Part shown: one piece after another, positions 19,655-26,802 of the stretch
Layout: each line of letters begins with the position of its first letter
Position numbering within the stretch: position 1 is the stretch's first letter
Source: Gemmatimonadaceae bacterium
GTDB lineage: Bacteria; Gemmatimonadota; Gemmatimonadetes; Gemmatimonadales; Gemmatimonadaceae
DNA: 64,000 bases
Direction of reading: 5' to 3'
Assembly: GCA_013697785.1 (NCBI GenBank)
Contig: JACCWE010000091.1
Coordinates: 1 to 64,000 of the forward strand
The notes under the pieces: generated by a model
Database searches by the model: none
What the model was told of the DNA's origin: nothing
The model's input: the letters and a program-made list of their open reading frames with translations, nothing else
Program-made: the position numbers and the translations under genes

Positions 19655-21126
19655 TGCACACCTACGACGTTCGCATGCTCGCCCTGGATCAGCTCTTCCT
19701 TCGTGAGATTGAGCTGCTTTCGGTCCTCGGGCGACAGAAGGACGCCGGTGACGTGCGGCTTGCCGACGATGTAGCTGTGCGCGTACGCGCGCAGATCAGC
19801 GGGGGTGCGTCGAGCCATGTTGTCGATGTATCCCATGTAGTAGTCGAGACCCGCCACGCTCCACCAGAAGCCCAGCTCGTGCGCAAAGCCCGATGCGCGC
19901 TCGAGGCCGAGCACCGTTCCAACCTTGCGCTGCTGCTTCTGCGGTCCGAGCTCGGCGACGCTCATGTAGCCGGGCTTGTCGAACTTCGCGATCTCCTCGT
20001 CGAGCGCGGCGAGGGCGGGGCGCAGCTTGTCGGCGGTCGTCTCGCCGCTGATCGTGATCGGGCCGGTCTGGTTGAGCGTGTAGTAGTTCACCAGCAGCGA
20101 GTGCCAGAGCCCACTGTCGACGAGGCGGCGCTGGAACGCGGAGCCGTCCTGATTGAGAATGCCGGAGAAGACGTCGGCTGCGTACGTCGCATCGGGATCC
20201 TTCCCGACGCTCGGGCCGAGCCACTGCATGATCACGGCAACCGTGTTCACGGGCTGTTCGATGATCACCGCGTCGTTCCCCTTGAGTGGCGGAATGGGCG
20301 GAATCGGATTCGCGATGAACGGGTCGGCGCCGCGCGCTATATCGCCGTAGATCTTCTCGGCGAGTTTGAACACGGTGTCGGGAGAGACGTCGCCGGCGAC
20401 GATCAGCGCCGCGTTGTTCGGGACGTAATAGCGATGCTGGATGATCCGCATCTTCTCGGGCGTCGTCGTGCGCACGATGTCGCGATCCCCGAACTTGTTC
20501 TTGCGGCTCCACTCGGTGGTGTAGAGCGTCTTCCCCATCTGCTCATCGAGCCTGAAGTACGGACTCGACTCCTGGCGGTCGTATTCGCCGAGCACGACTT
20601 CGCGCTCCGGCGCGAGCTCCTCCTCGCGGAAGAGCGGCGAGCGGAACGCGGATGCGAGGAAGCGCATACCGCCGACGAGCGAGTCCGCGGGGACGGTGAG
20701 GTAGTAGTTCACCACCTCCTCCTGCGTCTGCCCATTGAACACGGCGCCCAGCTCCGCGGCGCGATCGATGAACTGCTCGGGCTCGGGGTAGTCCTTGTTG
20801 CTCTTGAAGAACATGTGCTCGTAGAGATGCGCGAGTCCTTCGTACTCGTGCGTCTGCGTGAACGAGCCGTTGCGCACGTCCAGCTCGACGGTGGCGAGGG
20901 GCACGCCGTGATTCTCGACGACGATCACCTCGAGGCCGTTCGAAAGGATCTTCGTGTGAATGATCTTCTCGAGCTTGGCACGCTGCGTGAGCACAGCGGG
21001 AGCAGGTGCCGCTGGCGCAGGATGCGCTTGCTTCGTCTTCTGCGCAGGGAGCGCGATAGCCGCGAGCGCCAGCGCGCAGCTCATCAAGCAGCTGCGAATG
21101 GTCGAGAGAATCAGCGAGTTGGACAT
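19651..21126 (-). CDS. M16 zinc peptidase, catalytic subunit
   Basis: A 491-residue secreted protein with an N-terminal signal (to about residue 28). An Ala/Pro-rich linker precedes the catalytic domain, with inverted zinc motif HLYEH in EGLAHLYEHMFFKS and the distal Glu region APEREVVLGEY. This is the pitrilysin/insulinase signature. It heads a two-gene operon with the non-catalytic partner, and the pair likely forms a clamshell peptidase for short peptides in the periplasm. A near-palindrome ATACACTGTAT lies 34 bases upstream of the start. Confidence 0.92.
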   Translation of the reverse strand: MSNSLILSTIRSCLMSCALALAAIALPAQKTKQAHPAPAAPAPAVLTQRAKLEKIIHTKILSNGLEVIVVENHGVPLATVELDVRNGSFTQTHEYEGLAHLYEHMFFKSNKDYPEPEQFIDRAAELGAVFNGQTQEEVVNYYLTVPADSLVGGMRFLASAFRSPLFREEELAPEREVVLGEYDRQESSPYFRLDEQMGKTLYTTEWSRKNKFGDRDIVRTTTPEKMRIIQHRYYVPNNAALIVAGDVSPDTVFKLAEKIYGDIARGADPFIANPIPPIPPLKGNDAVIIEQPVNTVAVIMQWLGPSVGKDPDATYAADVFSGILNQDGSAFQRRLVDSGLWHSLLVNYYTLNQTGPITISGETTADKLRPALAALDEEIAKFDKPGYMSVAELGPQKQQRKVGTVLGLERASGFAHELGFWWSVAGLDYYMGYIDNMARRTPADLRAYAHSYIVGKPHVTGVLLSPEDRKQLNLTKEELIQGEHANVVGVQ

Positions 21127-21159
21127 GCGGGAAAGCTAGAGGGGGAAGGAGTGCATTTC

Positions 21160-21170
21160 ATACACTGTAT
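21160..21170. promoter_or_regulatory. Palindrome upstream of the M16 operon, possible GntR-type operator
   Basis: ATACACTGTAT is an 11-base palindrome (5-bp arms around C) placed 34-44 bases before the M16 start on the minus strand. GntR-family operators often have GTnTAnAC-like symmetry, and a GntR-type regulator gene lies 400 bases away. The link is inference. Confidence 0.3.
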
Positions 21171-21332
21171 ATGACGATCGGTGCCCATAGTACGTACTGC
21201 TGTCGGCCTGCCTGTTTAGGGAGTCTTTTGCGCGAGTCGCACGCTTCCATTGTAGCCATCGCCAAGCCCCCGCTATCCTCCCATCCATGACGATATCGCT
21301 CGTGTTCAGCAATTCGAACTGGCGTCTTCCGG

Positions 21333-21351
21333 CGTGCCGCAATGCGGCACG
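21333..21351. repeat. Perfect 8-bp inverted repeat
   Basis: CGTGCCGC (21333-21340) and GCGGCACG (21344-21351) pair perfectly around AAT. This could be a protein-binding palindrome or an RNA hairpin upstream of the terminator at 21405. Confidence 0.5.
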
Positions 21352-21404
21352 TGTCGGAGCACGAGGGTGTGTTCGTCGATAGCGCGTTACACTCGCGCGA
21401 CCCG

Positions 21405-21445
21405 TCGCCCTTAGGTGCCGTTACGTAGGGGCGATTTCTTTTTTT
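21405..21445 (+). terminator. Strong rho-independent terminator or attenuator without an upstream gene
   Basis: The arms TCGCCCTTA (21405-21413) and TAGGGGCGA (21426-21434) give a 9-bp stem with one G-U pair and a 12-base loop, followed by TTTCTTTTTTT. It reads on the plus strand. The only plus-strand candidate before it is an unsupported 31-codon ORF (21287-21382), so it may end a small RNA or act as an attenuator for the tiny ORF 23 bases later. Confidence 0.7.
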
Positions 21446-21467
21446 GTGTACTTCACCTCGGAGCCCC

Positions 21468-21563
21468 ATGTTCGGATTCAGGGAAATCGCGGCCATGGGC
21501 ACGTTCACGCACTTCGATGTCAACGGCACGGTCGACATGCTTCCCCTTACCGCATCGCGATGA
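21468..21563 (+). CDS. Tiny 31-residue ORF, possible relic of a moaC-like start
   Basis: ATG 21468 follows GGAG at 21460-21463 by four bases. The peptide contains FTHFDVNGTVDM, whose spacing THxDxxGxxxM matches the conserved N-terminus of MoaC (molybdopterin biosynthesis), where MVDV follows; here it reads MLPL and a stop comes six codons later. It may be a truncated relic, a regulatory leader peptide, or chance. It lies directly after a terminator and runs toward the end of the convergent regulator gene, 13 bases away. Confidence 0.3.
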   Translation: MFGFREIAAMGTFTHFDVNGTVDMLPLTASR

Positions 21564-21576
21564 GCCGCGCGCGCGA

Positions 21577-22509
21577 TCACGCGCGTGCGCTCAGGGCGGC
21601 GAGGTTCGCTTTGAGGATGAAGGAGATGAGCTCCTCCGCGGTAGACGACGAGAAGGTGCGCGCATTCGGGAGCATGCGTCCGCCTACGTCGTGCTCGCGC
21701 CCTGCGTCGCGCAGCCAGTCGCGTGCGCCGCGAGTGACGTAGGTCGGCGCACTGGCGGGGATTGCGGTGACGTCGTCGGTATCGACGATGAGGACGCGGA
21801 GATTTTCCTTTCCCTTCGTATTCTCGAAGAAGGCGAGCAGCGCATTCTTGAATTGCGTATCGCGCACGATGACGTAGACCGGCTTGCGCAGCAGCAGGCG
21901 CCACTCGCCTCCGATCAGATCCGTGCGCACATCGGCAATGATGCAGGGCTTTTCGAGCTGCGCGGCGATCTTTCTGACGAGCGTCTCGTGCGCCGGTGTG
22001 GTCACGAGCAGATCTGCCTCGCGGACCTCCGGCGAACGTACGGTGCCTCCAATCTCGTCGAAGCCCACGGCTGAAGCCTCGAAGCCATAGTCTTCCTCGA
22101 GCTCCGTGCACATGCCGGTGCGCTGGTCGGTTACCGCGTGGATGACGACCGCGCGCAGGCGCATCGTCTCGGTGGCACGGCGCAGCGAGTCGATCACTCC
22201 CCGCATCGACATATCGCGCGCGCGGCCCTGCATGAAGATCCCATGCAGCCAGTGCTCCGGCGGCATCGGCTCGCGCACTGCTCCGACGGTGGCGTTCGCG
22301 ACGTAGATCCCGCCGCGAGGGCGCATCTCCACGAGCCCCTCAGCCACCAGCTGATGGTACGCAGCGACCACGACCCGGTGATCGACGTCGAAGTCCGCTG
22401 CCAGCTCGCGCGTGCTCGGCAGCCGGTCGCCCGTCGAGAGCGAGCCGGCGTTGATTCCGAGTCGGACTCTTCTTCTCAGCAAGTCCGCGATTTCCTGACG
22501 CCGTTCCAT
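21577..22509 (-). CDS. GntR-type transcriptional regulator
   Basis: A 310-residue protein. The N-terminal winged helix (about 5-75) has the GntR signature LSTGDRLPSTRELAADFDVDH and LVAEGLVEMRPRGGIYVA. The C-terminal ~220 residues are not FCD or UTRA domains that I recognise; alternating strands and helices (RAVVIHAVTD, LLVTTPAHETLVRKIAAQ, RVLIVDTDD) suggest a periplasmic-binding-like or receiver-like ligand fold. The gene is divergent from the ferritin-like cassette, and the 271-base gap between them holds two inverted repeats that could be its operators. Confidence 0.85.
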   Translation of the reverse strand: MERRQEIADLLRRRVRLGINAGSLSTGDRLPSTRELAADFDVDHRVVVAAYHQLVAEGLVEMRPRGGIYVANATVGAVREPMPPEHWLHGIFMQGRARDMSMRGVIDSLRRATETMRLRAVVIHAVTDQRTGMCTELEEDYGFEASAVGFDEIGGTVRSPEVREADLLVTTPAHETLVRKIAAQLEKPCIIADVRTDLIGGEWRLLLRKPVYVIVRDTQFKNALLAFFENTKGKENLRVLIVDTDDVTAIPASAPTYVTRGARDWLRDAGREHDVGGRMLPNARTFSSSTAEELISFILKANLAALSARA

Positions 22510-22563
22510 GAATCTCTCCGTTCGAGCGACCCGAAACCGGGCTCAGCTAGTCCGTATGAACAG

Positions 22564-22591
22564 TTGGCCTATCCTCTACGCGGTAGGCCGA
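22564..22591. repeat. Inverted repeat upstream of the GntR-type gene
   Basis: GGCCTA (22566-22571) pairs with TAGGCC (22584-22589), and the flanking TT/GA extends the stem to eight pairs with one wobble. It lies about 55 bases upstream of the regulator start, in the divergent gap, and may be an operator. Confidence 0.35.
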
Positions 22592-22641
22592 AGGTTGGAT
22601 TCGTTGTGTGCACATTACATGCTACAGATTAAACAGTGTCA

Positions 22642-22669
22642 CTGGTCCTGTTCGTAAGATTTGGACCAG
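22642..22669. promoter_or_regulatory. Inverted repeat in the divergent regulator/ferritin-like gap, possible operator
   Basis: CTGGTCC (22642-22648) and GGACCAG (22663-22669) are perfect 7-bp arms separated by 14 bases, about one and a half turns of DNA. It lies 34 bases before a TACAAT (22703-22708) that could be the -10 box of the ferritin-like operon. No convincing -35 box is present, which would suit an activated promoter. Confidence 0.4.
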
Positions 22670-22780
22670 AATGGCCCCGTAAATGCGTTATGTGCGCAAT
22701 AATACAATCCTCGCCGGGGCGTGCCGCTGGCCGCACCATGTCGGGTTTACAGAAGCCAGCGGATTATCAGGAGGAAGGGC

Positions 22781-23524
22781 ATGGCTCAAAAAAATACTTT
22801 GGTGATCTCGTCGGCCGATCAGCTTCTGGAAGCGCGCACGCGTCGCGACTTCCTCAAGGTGCTCGGCGTCGGCGGCGTCATGGTCCTGTTGCCGACGGCA
22901 CTTGCTGCGTGCGGCGACAACAACGCCGTGACGGGTCCACGCCCGGGTTCGGGAAACGCGCTGACGATTGATTTTGCGAATGGAGATTTCGCGGTCCTTC
23001 AGTTTGCGTACGCGCTCGAGCAGCTCGAAGCGGATTTCTACACGAAGGTGGTCGCGCAGTTCGGAAGTTCCGGGCTCTCCGCAGCAGAGCAGGCGACGCT
23101 GGCCGACATCAAGAATCACGAGATCATTCATCGTGAATTTTTGAAGGCTGCGCTCGGATCCACGTATGGCTTCACCATCACGACGACATATCCGGCCGTG
23201 AACTTCAGCAGCCGTTCGTCCGTGCTCGGCACCGCCGCCAACTTCGAAGACCTCGGCGTTGCCGCCTATAATGGCGCGGCGCAGTACCTCTCCAGCACCG
23301 ATTACCTCACCCTCGCAGGCAAGATCGTTTCCGTCGAGGCACGGCACGCCTCCGCGATTCACGATCTCATCGCACCGAAGACCAGCGCTTTCGCGCCGAA
23401 GACCTTCGATGATGCGTTCAGCCCGACCAAGGTCGCAGGTATGGCTCAGGGTTACATCGTCGACAAGCTCGCATTCGCGAACGCGCCCAGCACATTCGTG
23501 CAGGGCCCCAACAACAACGGTTGA
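22781..23524 (+). CDS. Tat-exported ferritin-like lipoprotein
   Basis: A 247-residue protein. Its N-terminus has a twin-arginine signal (TRRDFLKVLG, about residues 20-29), a hydrophobic stretch and a lipobox LAAC, so it should be exported folded and then lipidated. The mature part is a ferritin-like four-helix domain (Ferritin_2 type): ALEQLEADFY, IKNHEIIHREFLKAAL, AANFEDLGVAAYNGAAQY and VSVEARHASAIHDL carry the Glu/His positions expected for a di-iron site. The start has a strong ribosome-binding site (AGGAGGAAGG, 22769-22778). It heads a cassette with a second ferritin-like gene and tatA. Confidence 0.88.
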   Translation: MAQKNTLVISSADQLLEARTRRDFLKVLGVGGVMVLLPTALAACGDNNAVTGPRPGSGNALTIDFANGDFAVLQFAYALEQLEADFYTKVVAQFGSSGLSAAEQATLADIKNHEIIHREFLKAALGSTYGFTITTTYPAVNFSSRSSVLGTAANFEDLGVAAYNGAAQYLSSTDYLTLAGKIVSVEARHASAIHDLIAPKTSAFAPKTFDDAFSPTKVAGMAQGYIVDKLAFANAPSTFVQGPNNNG

Positions 23525-23537
23525 GGAGCCCTTCATC

Positions 23538-24365
23538 ATGGATCAGAAGACACTTTACGATACGATCGACCCCGAGATTCTCACGCGCGTGAATGCGCGG
23601 CAGGAGGAGATCTCCAAGGGCGCATCGATCAATTCCAAGCTCGCAGCGGCGCTCGCGCTCGGCTCCATTCCGGTCGCACTCGCTGCTCTCACGAAGGACG
23701 TCTTTGCCCAGGCGCCGAGCGATGTGCTCGACGTGCTGCAGTTCGCACTGCTGCTCGAGCAGCTCGAGGCGGAGTTCTACGATCGCGGTGTGGCCGCGAG
23801 CGGCCTCATCGATGCGGGCGACATGGCGATCTTCGCGCAGATCAAGGCTCACGAAGATGCGCACGTGACCGCGATACAGGCTCTCATCACCGGCAAGGGT
23901 GCGACGCCGAATGCGAAGCCGACGTTCGATTTCACGGCGCACGGCGCGGTAGCGGGCTTCAATTTTTCCGCCGGCCAGTATGAGACGTTCAAGGCACTCG
24001 CGCAGGCGTTCGAGGATACCGGAGTGCGCGCGTACAAGGGACAGGCGCCGCGACTGATCAACGACAAGGCCGTCCTTACGGCTGCGTTGACGATTCATGC
24101 GGTCGAGGCGCGCCACGCGTCCGAGATCCGTCGACTTCGCGGGCTCAAGGGGTGGATCACCGGCGCGAGCCGCGACGATCTTCCCGCGTTCACGCAGGGC
24201 ATCTACGATGGCGAGGACAACGTCATGCAGGGTGGAGTGGATGTGAGCTCGCTGTCCCTCACGGCTTCGAATGGCGGAGTCGATGCGGCAACAGAGGCGT
24301 TCGATGAGCCTTTGACAAAGGCGCAGGTTACGGCGATCGTGATGCCGTTCATCGCCACGTCGTAA
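23538..24365 (+). CDS. Ferritin-like domain protein, paralogue of the upstream gene
   Basis: A 275-residue protein whose ferritin-like domain repeats the pattern of the upstream gene: LLLEQLEAEFYDR, IKAHEDAHVTAIQALI, AQAFEDTGVRAYKGQA and HAVEARHASEIRRLRG. The N-terminus has one hydrophobic stretch (about 29-45, ending FAQA) but no twin arginine, so it may be Sec-exported, membrane-anchored, or carried out with its Tat partner. It starts 13 bases after the previous stop, with GAGGAG before the ATG. It resembles desiccation-related PCC13-62-type proteins. The upstream in-frame extension overlaps the first gene and is not meaningful. Confidence 0.87.
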   Translation: MDQKTLYDTIDPEILTRVNARQEEISKGASINSKLAAALALGSIPVALAALTKDVFAQAPSDVLDVLQFALLLEQLEAEFYDRGVAASGLIDAGDMAIFAQIKAHEDAHVTAIQALITGKGATPNAKPTFDFTAHGAVAGFNFSAGQYETFKALAQAFEDTGVRAYKGQAPRLINDKAVLTAALTIHAVEARHASEIRRLRGLKGWITGASRDDLPAFTQGIYDGEDNVMQGGVDVSSLSLTASNGGVDAATEAFDEPLTKAQVTAIVMPFIATS

Positions 24366-24380
24366 AGCTCGAAAGGGCGG

Positions 24381-24403
24381 GCGGCATCCGATCCGGGTGC
24401 CGC
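24381..24403 (+). terminator. Hairpin after the ferritin-like pair
   Basis: GCGGCA (24381-24386) and TGCCGC (24398-24403), with further pairing inside, form a GC-rich hairpin 16 bases after the stop. There is no T-run, so it may be a partial terminator or a transcript stabiliser. Confidence 0.35.
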
Positions 24404-24469
24404 ATCGTCGCTCGGCACGACCGTTGCTTTTATCGTTACCGAATCAACATCTCTCGCCTCGAGGCTCGC

Positions 24470-24724
24470 ATGTTTGGAATCGGACCGGAAAAGATCTTGC
24501 TGCTGGGAATCGTCGTGCTGCTGTTATTCGGCGCGAAGCGCATTCCCGAGATCGGCTCCTCCTTCGGCAAGGGGATTCGCGAGTTCAAGAAGAGCATCGG
24601 CGACAACGGCGATGATAGCGCAGCCCGCGCCGAGATCCGCGCTCCGGCGCGCGAGATGGAGACACCCGTGCGCTCCGAAGCAGCCAAAGAGCCGGAGTGG
24701 CAGCCCCGCCGACTCGGCTCCTGA
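24470..24724 (+). CDS. tatA: Sec-independent translocase subunit TatA/TatE
   Basis: An 84-residue protein with the TatA layout: a short N-terminal membrane helix (KILLLGIVVLLLFG, about 8-21), the hinge AKRIPEIGSSFG, and an amphipathic helix KGIREFKKSIGD, then a polar tail. It forms the pore-like part of the twin-arginine translocase. It lies 104 bases after the ferritin-like pair, whose first member carries a Tat signal, so it may serve that substrate. tatC is not in the window. Confidence 0.93.
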   Translation: MFGIGPEKILLLGIVVLLLFGAKRIPEIGSSFGKGIREFKKSIGDNGDDSAARAEIRAPAREMETPVRSEAAKEPEWQPRRLGS

Positions 24725-24774
24725 ATTGTGCCCAATCGGGCGCGCTCTCATTCATAGATAGGGAGATCCACCTG

Positions 24775-25890
24775 ATGCACGCAGTTCGATATTTCACGGC
24801 GGTCGCGATCGTCGTGCTCGCCGCAGCATGCACGCGTGCGTCGAAGAGTGCCGATTCCACCTCGACTCCCGCCGATACGACCGTCGCGGCGCCGCCAATG
24901 ATGCCTGCCGCCGGCGATTCCGCGCCAATGGCCAAAGCCGACTCCGACATGCAGGCCGTGCTCGACCAGCTCGCAGCGCTGCACGGCAAACCGATCGAGA
25001 CGTTGACGGCCGTCGAAGCGCGTAAGCAGCCGACCCCGACCGATGCAGTGAAGGCCTTGCTCGTGAAGATGGGGAAGCCGACGACGCCGCCCCCCGGCGT
25101 GACGACGGTCGATTGCGAGATCACCGGCGCGGCGGGCACGATCAAGGCACGCATCTACACGCCGGATCAGGGAACGAAGCCGCTCCCGATCATCGTGTAC
25201 TATCATGGCGGTGGATTCGTGATCGCGACGATCGATACGTACGATGGCGGCGCGCGTGCGCTGTCCCGGATGGCGAAGGCGATCGTGATCTCGGTGGAAT
25301 ATCGGAAGGCGCCCGAGAGCAAATTCCCCGCTGCGCACGACGATGCATTCGCGGCGTACAAGTGGGCGATGGCGAACGCCTCGAAGATCGGCGGAGACTC
25401 GTCGCGGATGGCGCTGGCAGGTGAGAGTGCTGGCGGCAATCTCGCGGTGGCGACGGCGATGGCCGTTCGCGACGCGAAGCTCCCGCTGCCCAAGTACGTT
25501 CTTTCGGTTTACCCGATCGCGCAGCCGGACACAGAGACGGCGTCGTACAAGGAGAACGCCGCCGCGAAGCCACTCAGCCGCCCGATGATGGAATGGTTTC
25601 TGAAGCAGTACGAGCGCACTCCGGCAGACGGCATGGACCCACGCATCAATCTTGCGGGCGCGGATCTCAAGGGCCTGCCGCCGGTGATGATCATCAACGC
25701 GCAGATCGATCCGCTGCGCACCGATGGCGAGATGCTCGAGAAGAAGCTCAAGGCTGACGGCGTCACGGTGGAGCGGAAGGTCTATCCGGGCGTCACGCAC
25801 GAGTTCTTCGGAATGGGCGCGGTCGTCGCGAAGGCGAAGGACGCGGAGCAGACGGGCGCGTCGGCATTGGCGGACGCGCTGGCGAAGTAA
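24775..25890 (+). CDS. Alpha/beta-hydrolase esterase (hormone-sensitive lipase type), lipoprotein
   Basis: A 371-residue predicted lipoprotein (lipobox LAAAC, about residues 16-20) with a ~70-residue Thr/Ala/Pro-rich linker before the enzyme. The HSL-family oxyanion motif YYHGGGFV, nucleophile GESAGGN, Asp in INAQIDPLRTDGE and His in GVTHEFFGM are all present. It should hydrolyse short- to medium-chain esters in the periplasm. ATG 24775 follows GGGAG at 24761-24765. An upstream in-frame extension overlaps tatA and lacks the signal. Confidence 0.9.
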   Translation: MHAVRYFTAVAIVVLAAACTRASKSADSTSTPADTTVAAPPMMPAAGDSAPMAKADSDMQAVLDQLAALHGKPIETLTAVEARKQPTPTDAVKALLVKMGKPTTPPPGVTTVDCEITGAAGTIKARIYTPDQGTKPLPIIVYYHGGGFVIATIDTYDGGARALSRMAKAIVISVEYRKAPESKFPAAHDDAFAAYKWAMANASKIGGDSSRMALAGESAGGNLAVATAMAVRDAKLPLPKYVLSVYPIAQPDTETASYKENAAAKPLSRPMMEWFLKQYERTPADGMDPRINLAGADLKGLPPVMIINAQIDPLRTDGEMLEKKLKADGVTVERKVYPGVTHEFFGMGAVVAKAKDAEQTGASALADALAK

Positions 25891-25916
25891 CGCAACGCTC
25901 GTCCCGATCGTAGACA

Positions 25917-25951
25917 GAACGGGCGCTCCGCGAACGACGGGGCGCCCGTTC
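25917..25951 (+). terminator. Hairpin between the esterase and PPK2 genes
   Basis: A perfect 10-bp stem (GAACGGGCGC, 25917-25926, with GCGCCCGTTC, 25942-25951) with a small inner CCG/CGG stem. Only a TTT follows nine bases later. It is the likely end of the esterase transcript. Confidence 0.55.
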
Positions 25952-25989
25952 GCGTGTAGCTTTGGATTACCTCAGCCCAACGAATCGCG

Positions 25990-26802
25990 ATGAAGCTCAC
26001 CCCGGTCGGCCCTCACGACAAAATCTCTCTCGGCGACAAGGCGGCGCTCCCTCCGCGCTCCCTCGACGCGAACGACGACACGCTCGAGAAGAAGATGGAG
26101 AAGCTGCACGTTCGGCTCGACGAGCTGCAGAACGCGCTCTACGCGGAGTCGAAGCAGTCGCTGCTCGTCGTGCTGCAGGCGCGAGACGCGGGCGGGAAGG
26201 ACGGCACGATACGGCGCGTGTTCAGCTCCGTGAATCCGCAGGGATGCTCGGTGACGGCGTTCAAGGCGCCCTCGCACTCCGAGCTCGCACACGACTATCT
26301 CTGGCGCGTCCACGCGGCGGTTCCCGCGCACGGGTTGATCGGGATCTTCAATCGCTCGCACTACGAGGACATCCTCGCGGTGCGCGTCCACGAGCTCGCG
26401 CCGAAGAAGGTCTGGAAGGCGCGCTACGACGAGATCAACGAGTTCGAGCGATATCTCACACAGAACGGCGTCACGATCCTCAAGTTCTTCCTGCATGTCT
26501 CGAAGGAGGAACAGCGCGTCCGGCTGTGCGAGCGGCTCACGGACGAATCGAAGAACTGGAAATTCCAGGAAGCGGATCTGAGCGAGCGCGATCTGTGGAA
26601 GGACTATACGGCTGCGTACACGGACGTCTTACGGAAATGCAGCACCAAATACGCCCCGTGGTTCATCGTACCGGCCGATCGCAAGCACGCCCGCGACTAT
26701 CTGGTGCTGGAGAAGATCGTCTCGACGCTCGAGCGGATGAACCCGAAGTATCCGGCGGCGGATCTCAAGACATTGAAGCTGCTGACGAAGTTGGAGGCGT
26801 AG
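25990..26802 (+). CDS. Polyphosphate kinase 2 family protein
   Basis: A 270-residue PPK2-type phosphotransferase, which moves phosphate from polyphosphate to nucleoside mono- or diphosphates. The Walker A-like DAGGKDG is at 66-72, Walker B NRSHYEDIL at 121-129, and the lid region has KFFLHVSKEEQ and LTDESKNWKF. The single-domain length fits PPK2 class I or III; the substrate (AMP or ADP) cannot be decided here. The last 38 bases overlap the convergent cysteine synthase gene. Confidence 0.9.
   Translation: MKLTPVGPHDKISLGDKAALPPRSLDANDDTLEKKMEKLHVRLDELQNALYAESKQSLLVVLQARDAGGKDGTIRRVFSSVNPQGCSVTAFKAPSHSELAHDYLWRVHAAVPAHGLIGIFNRSHYEDILAVRVHELAPKKVWKARYDEINEFERYLTQNGVTILKFFLHVSKEEQRVRLCERLTDESKNWKFQEADLSERDLWKDYTAAYTDVLRKCSTKYAPWFIVPADRKHARDYLVLEKIVSTLERMNPKYPAADLKTLKLLTKLEA

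Larger units (their letters stand above)
21127..21576. other. 450-base intergenic region with hairpins, a terminator and a tiny ORF
   Basis: No gene of normal length fits on either strand between the M16 operon and the GntR-type regulator, both on the minus strand. The gap holds, in order, the palindrome at 21160-21170, a perfect 8-bp hairpin at 21333-21351, a strong plus-strand terminator at 21405-21445 with no plus-strand gene before it, and a 31-codon plus-strand ORF at 21468-21563 with a ribosome-binding site. A small RNA or leader on the plus strand would explain the terminator. Confidence 0.5.

Noticed and set aside
19642-21174. A 510-codon plus-strand frame opposite the catalytic M16 gene
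   Set aside because: Shadow of the HLYEH-bearing M16 gene; no recognisable domain.
21287-21382. A 31-codon plus-strand ORF before the terminator at 21405
   Set aside because: No ribosome-binding site and no similarity; the hairpin at 21333-21351 lies inside it.
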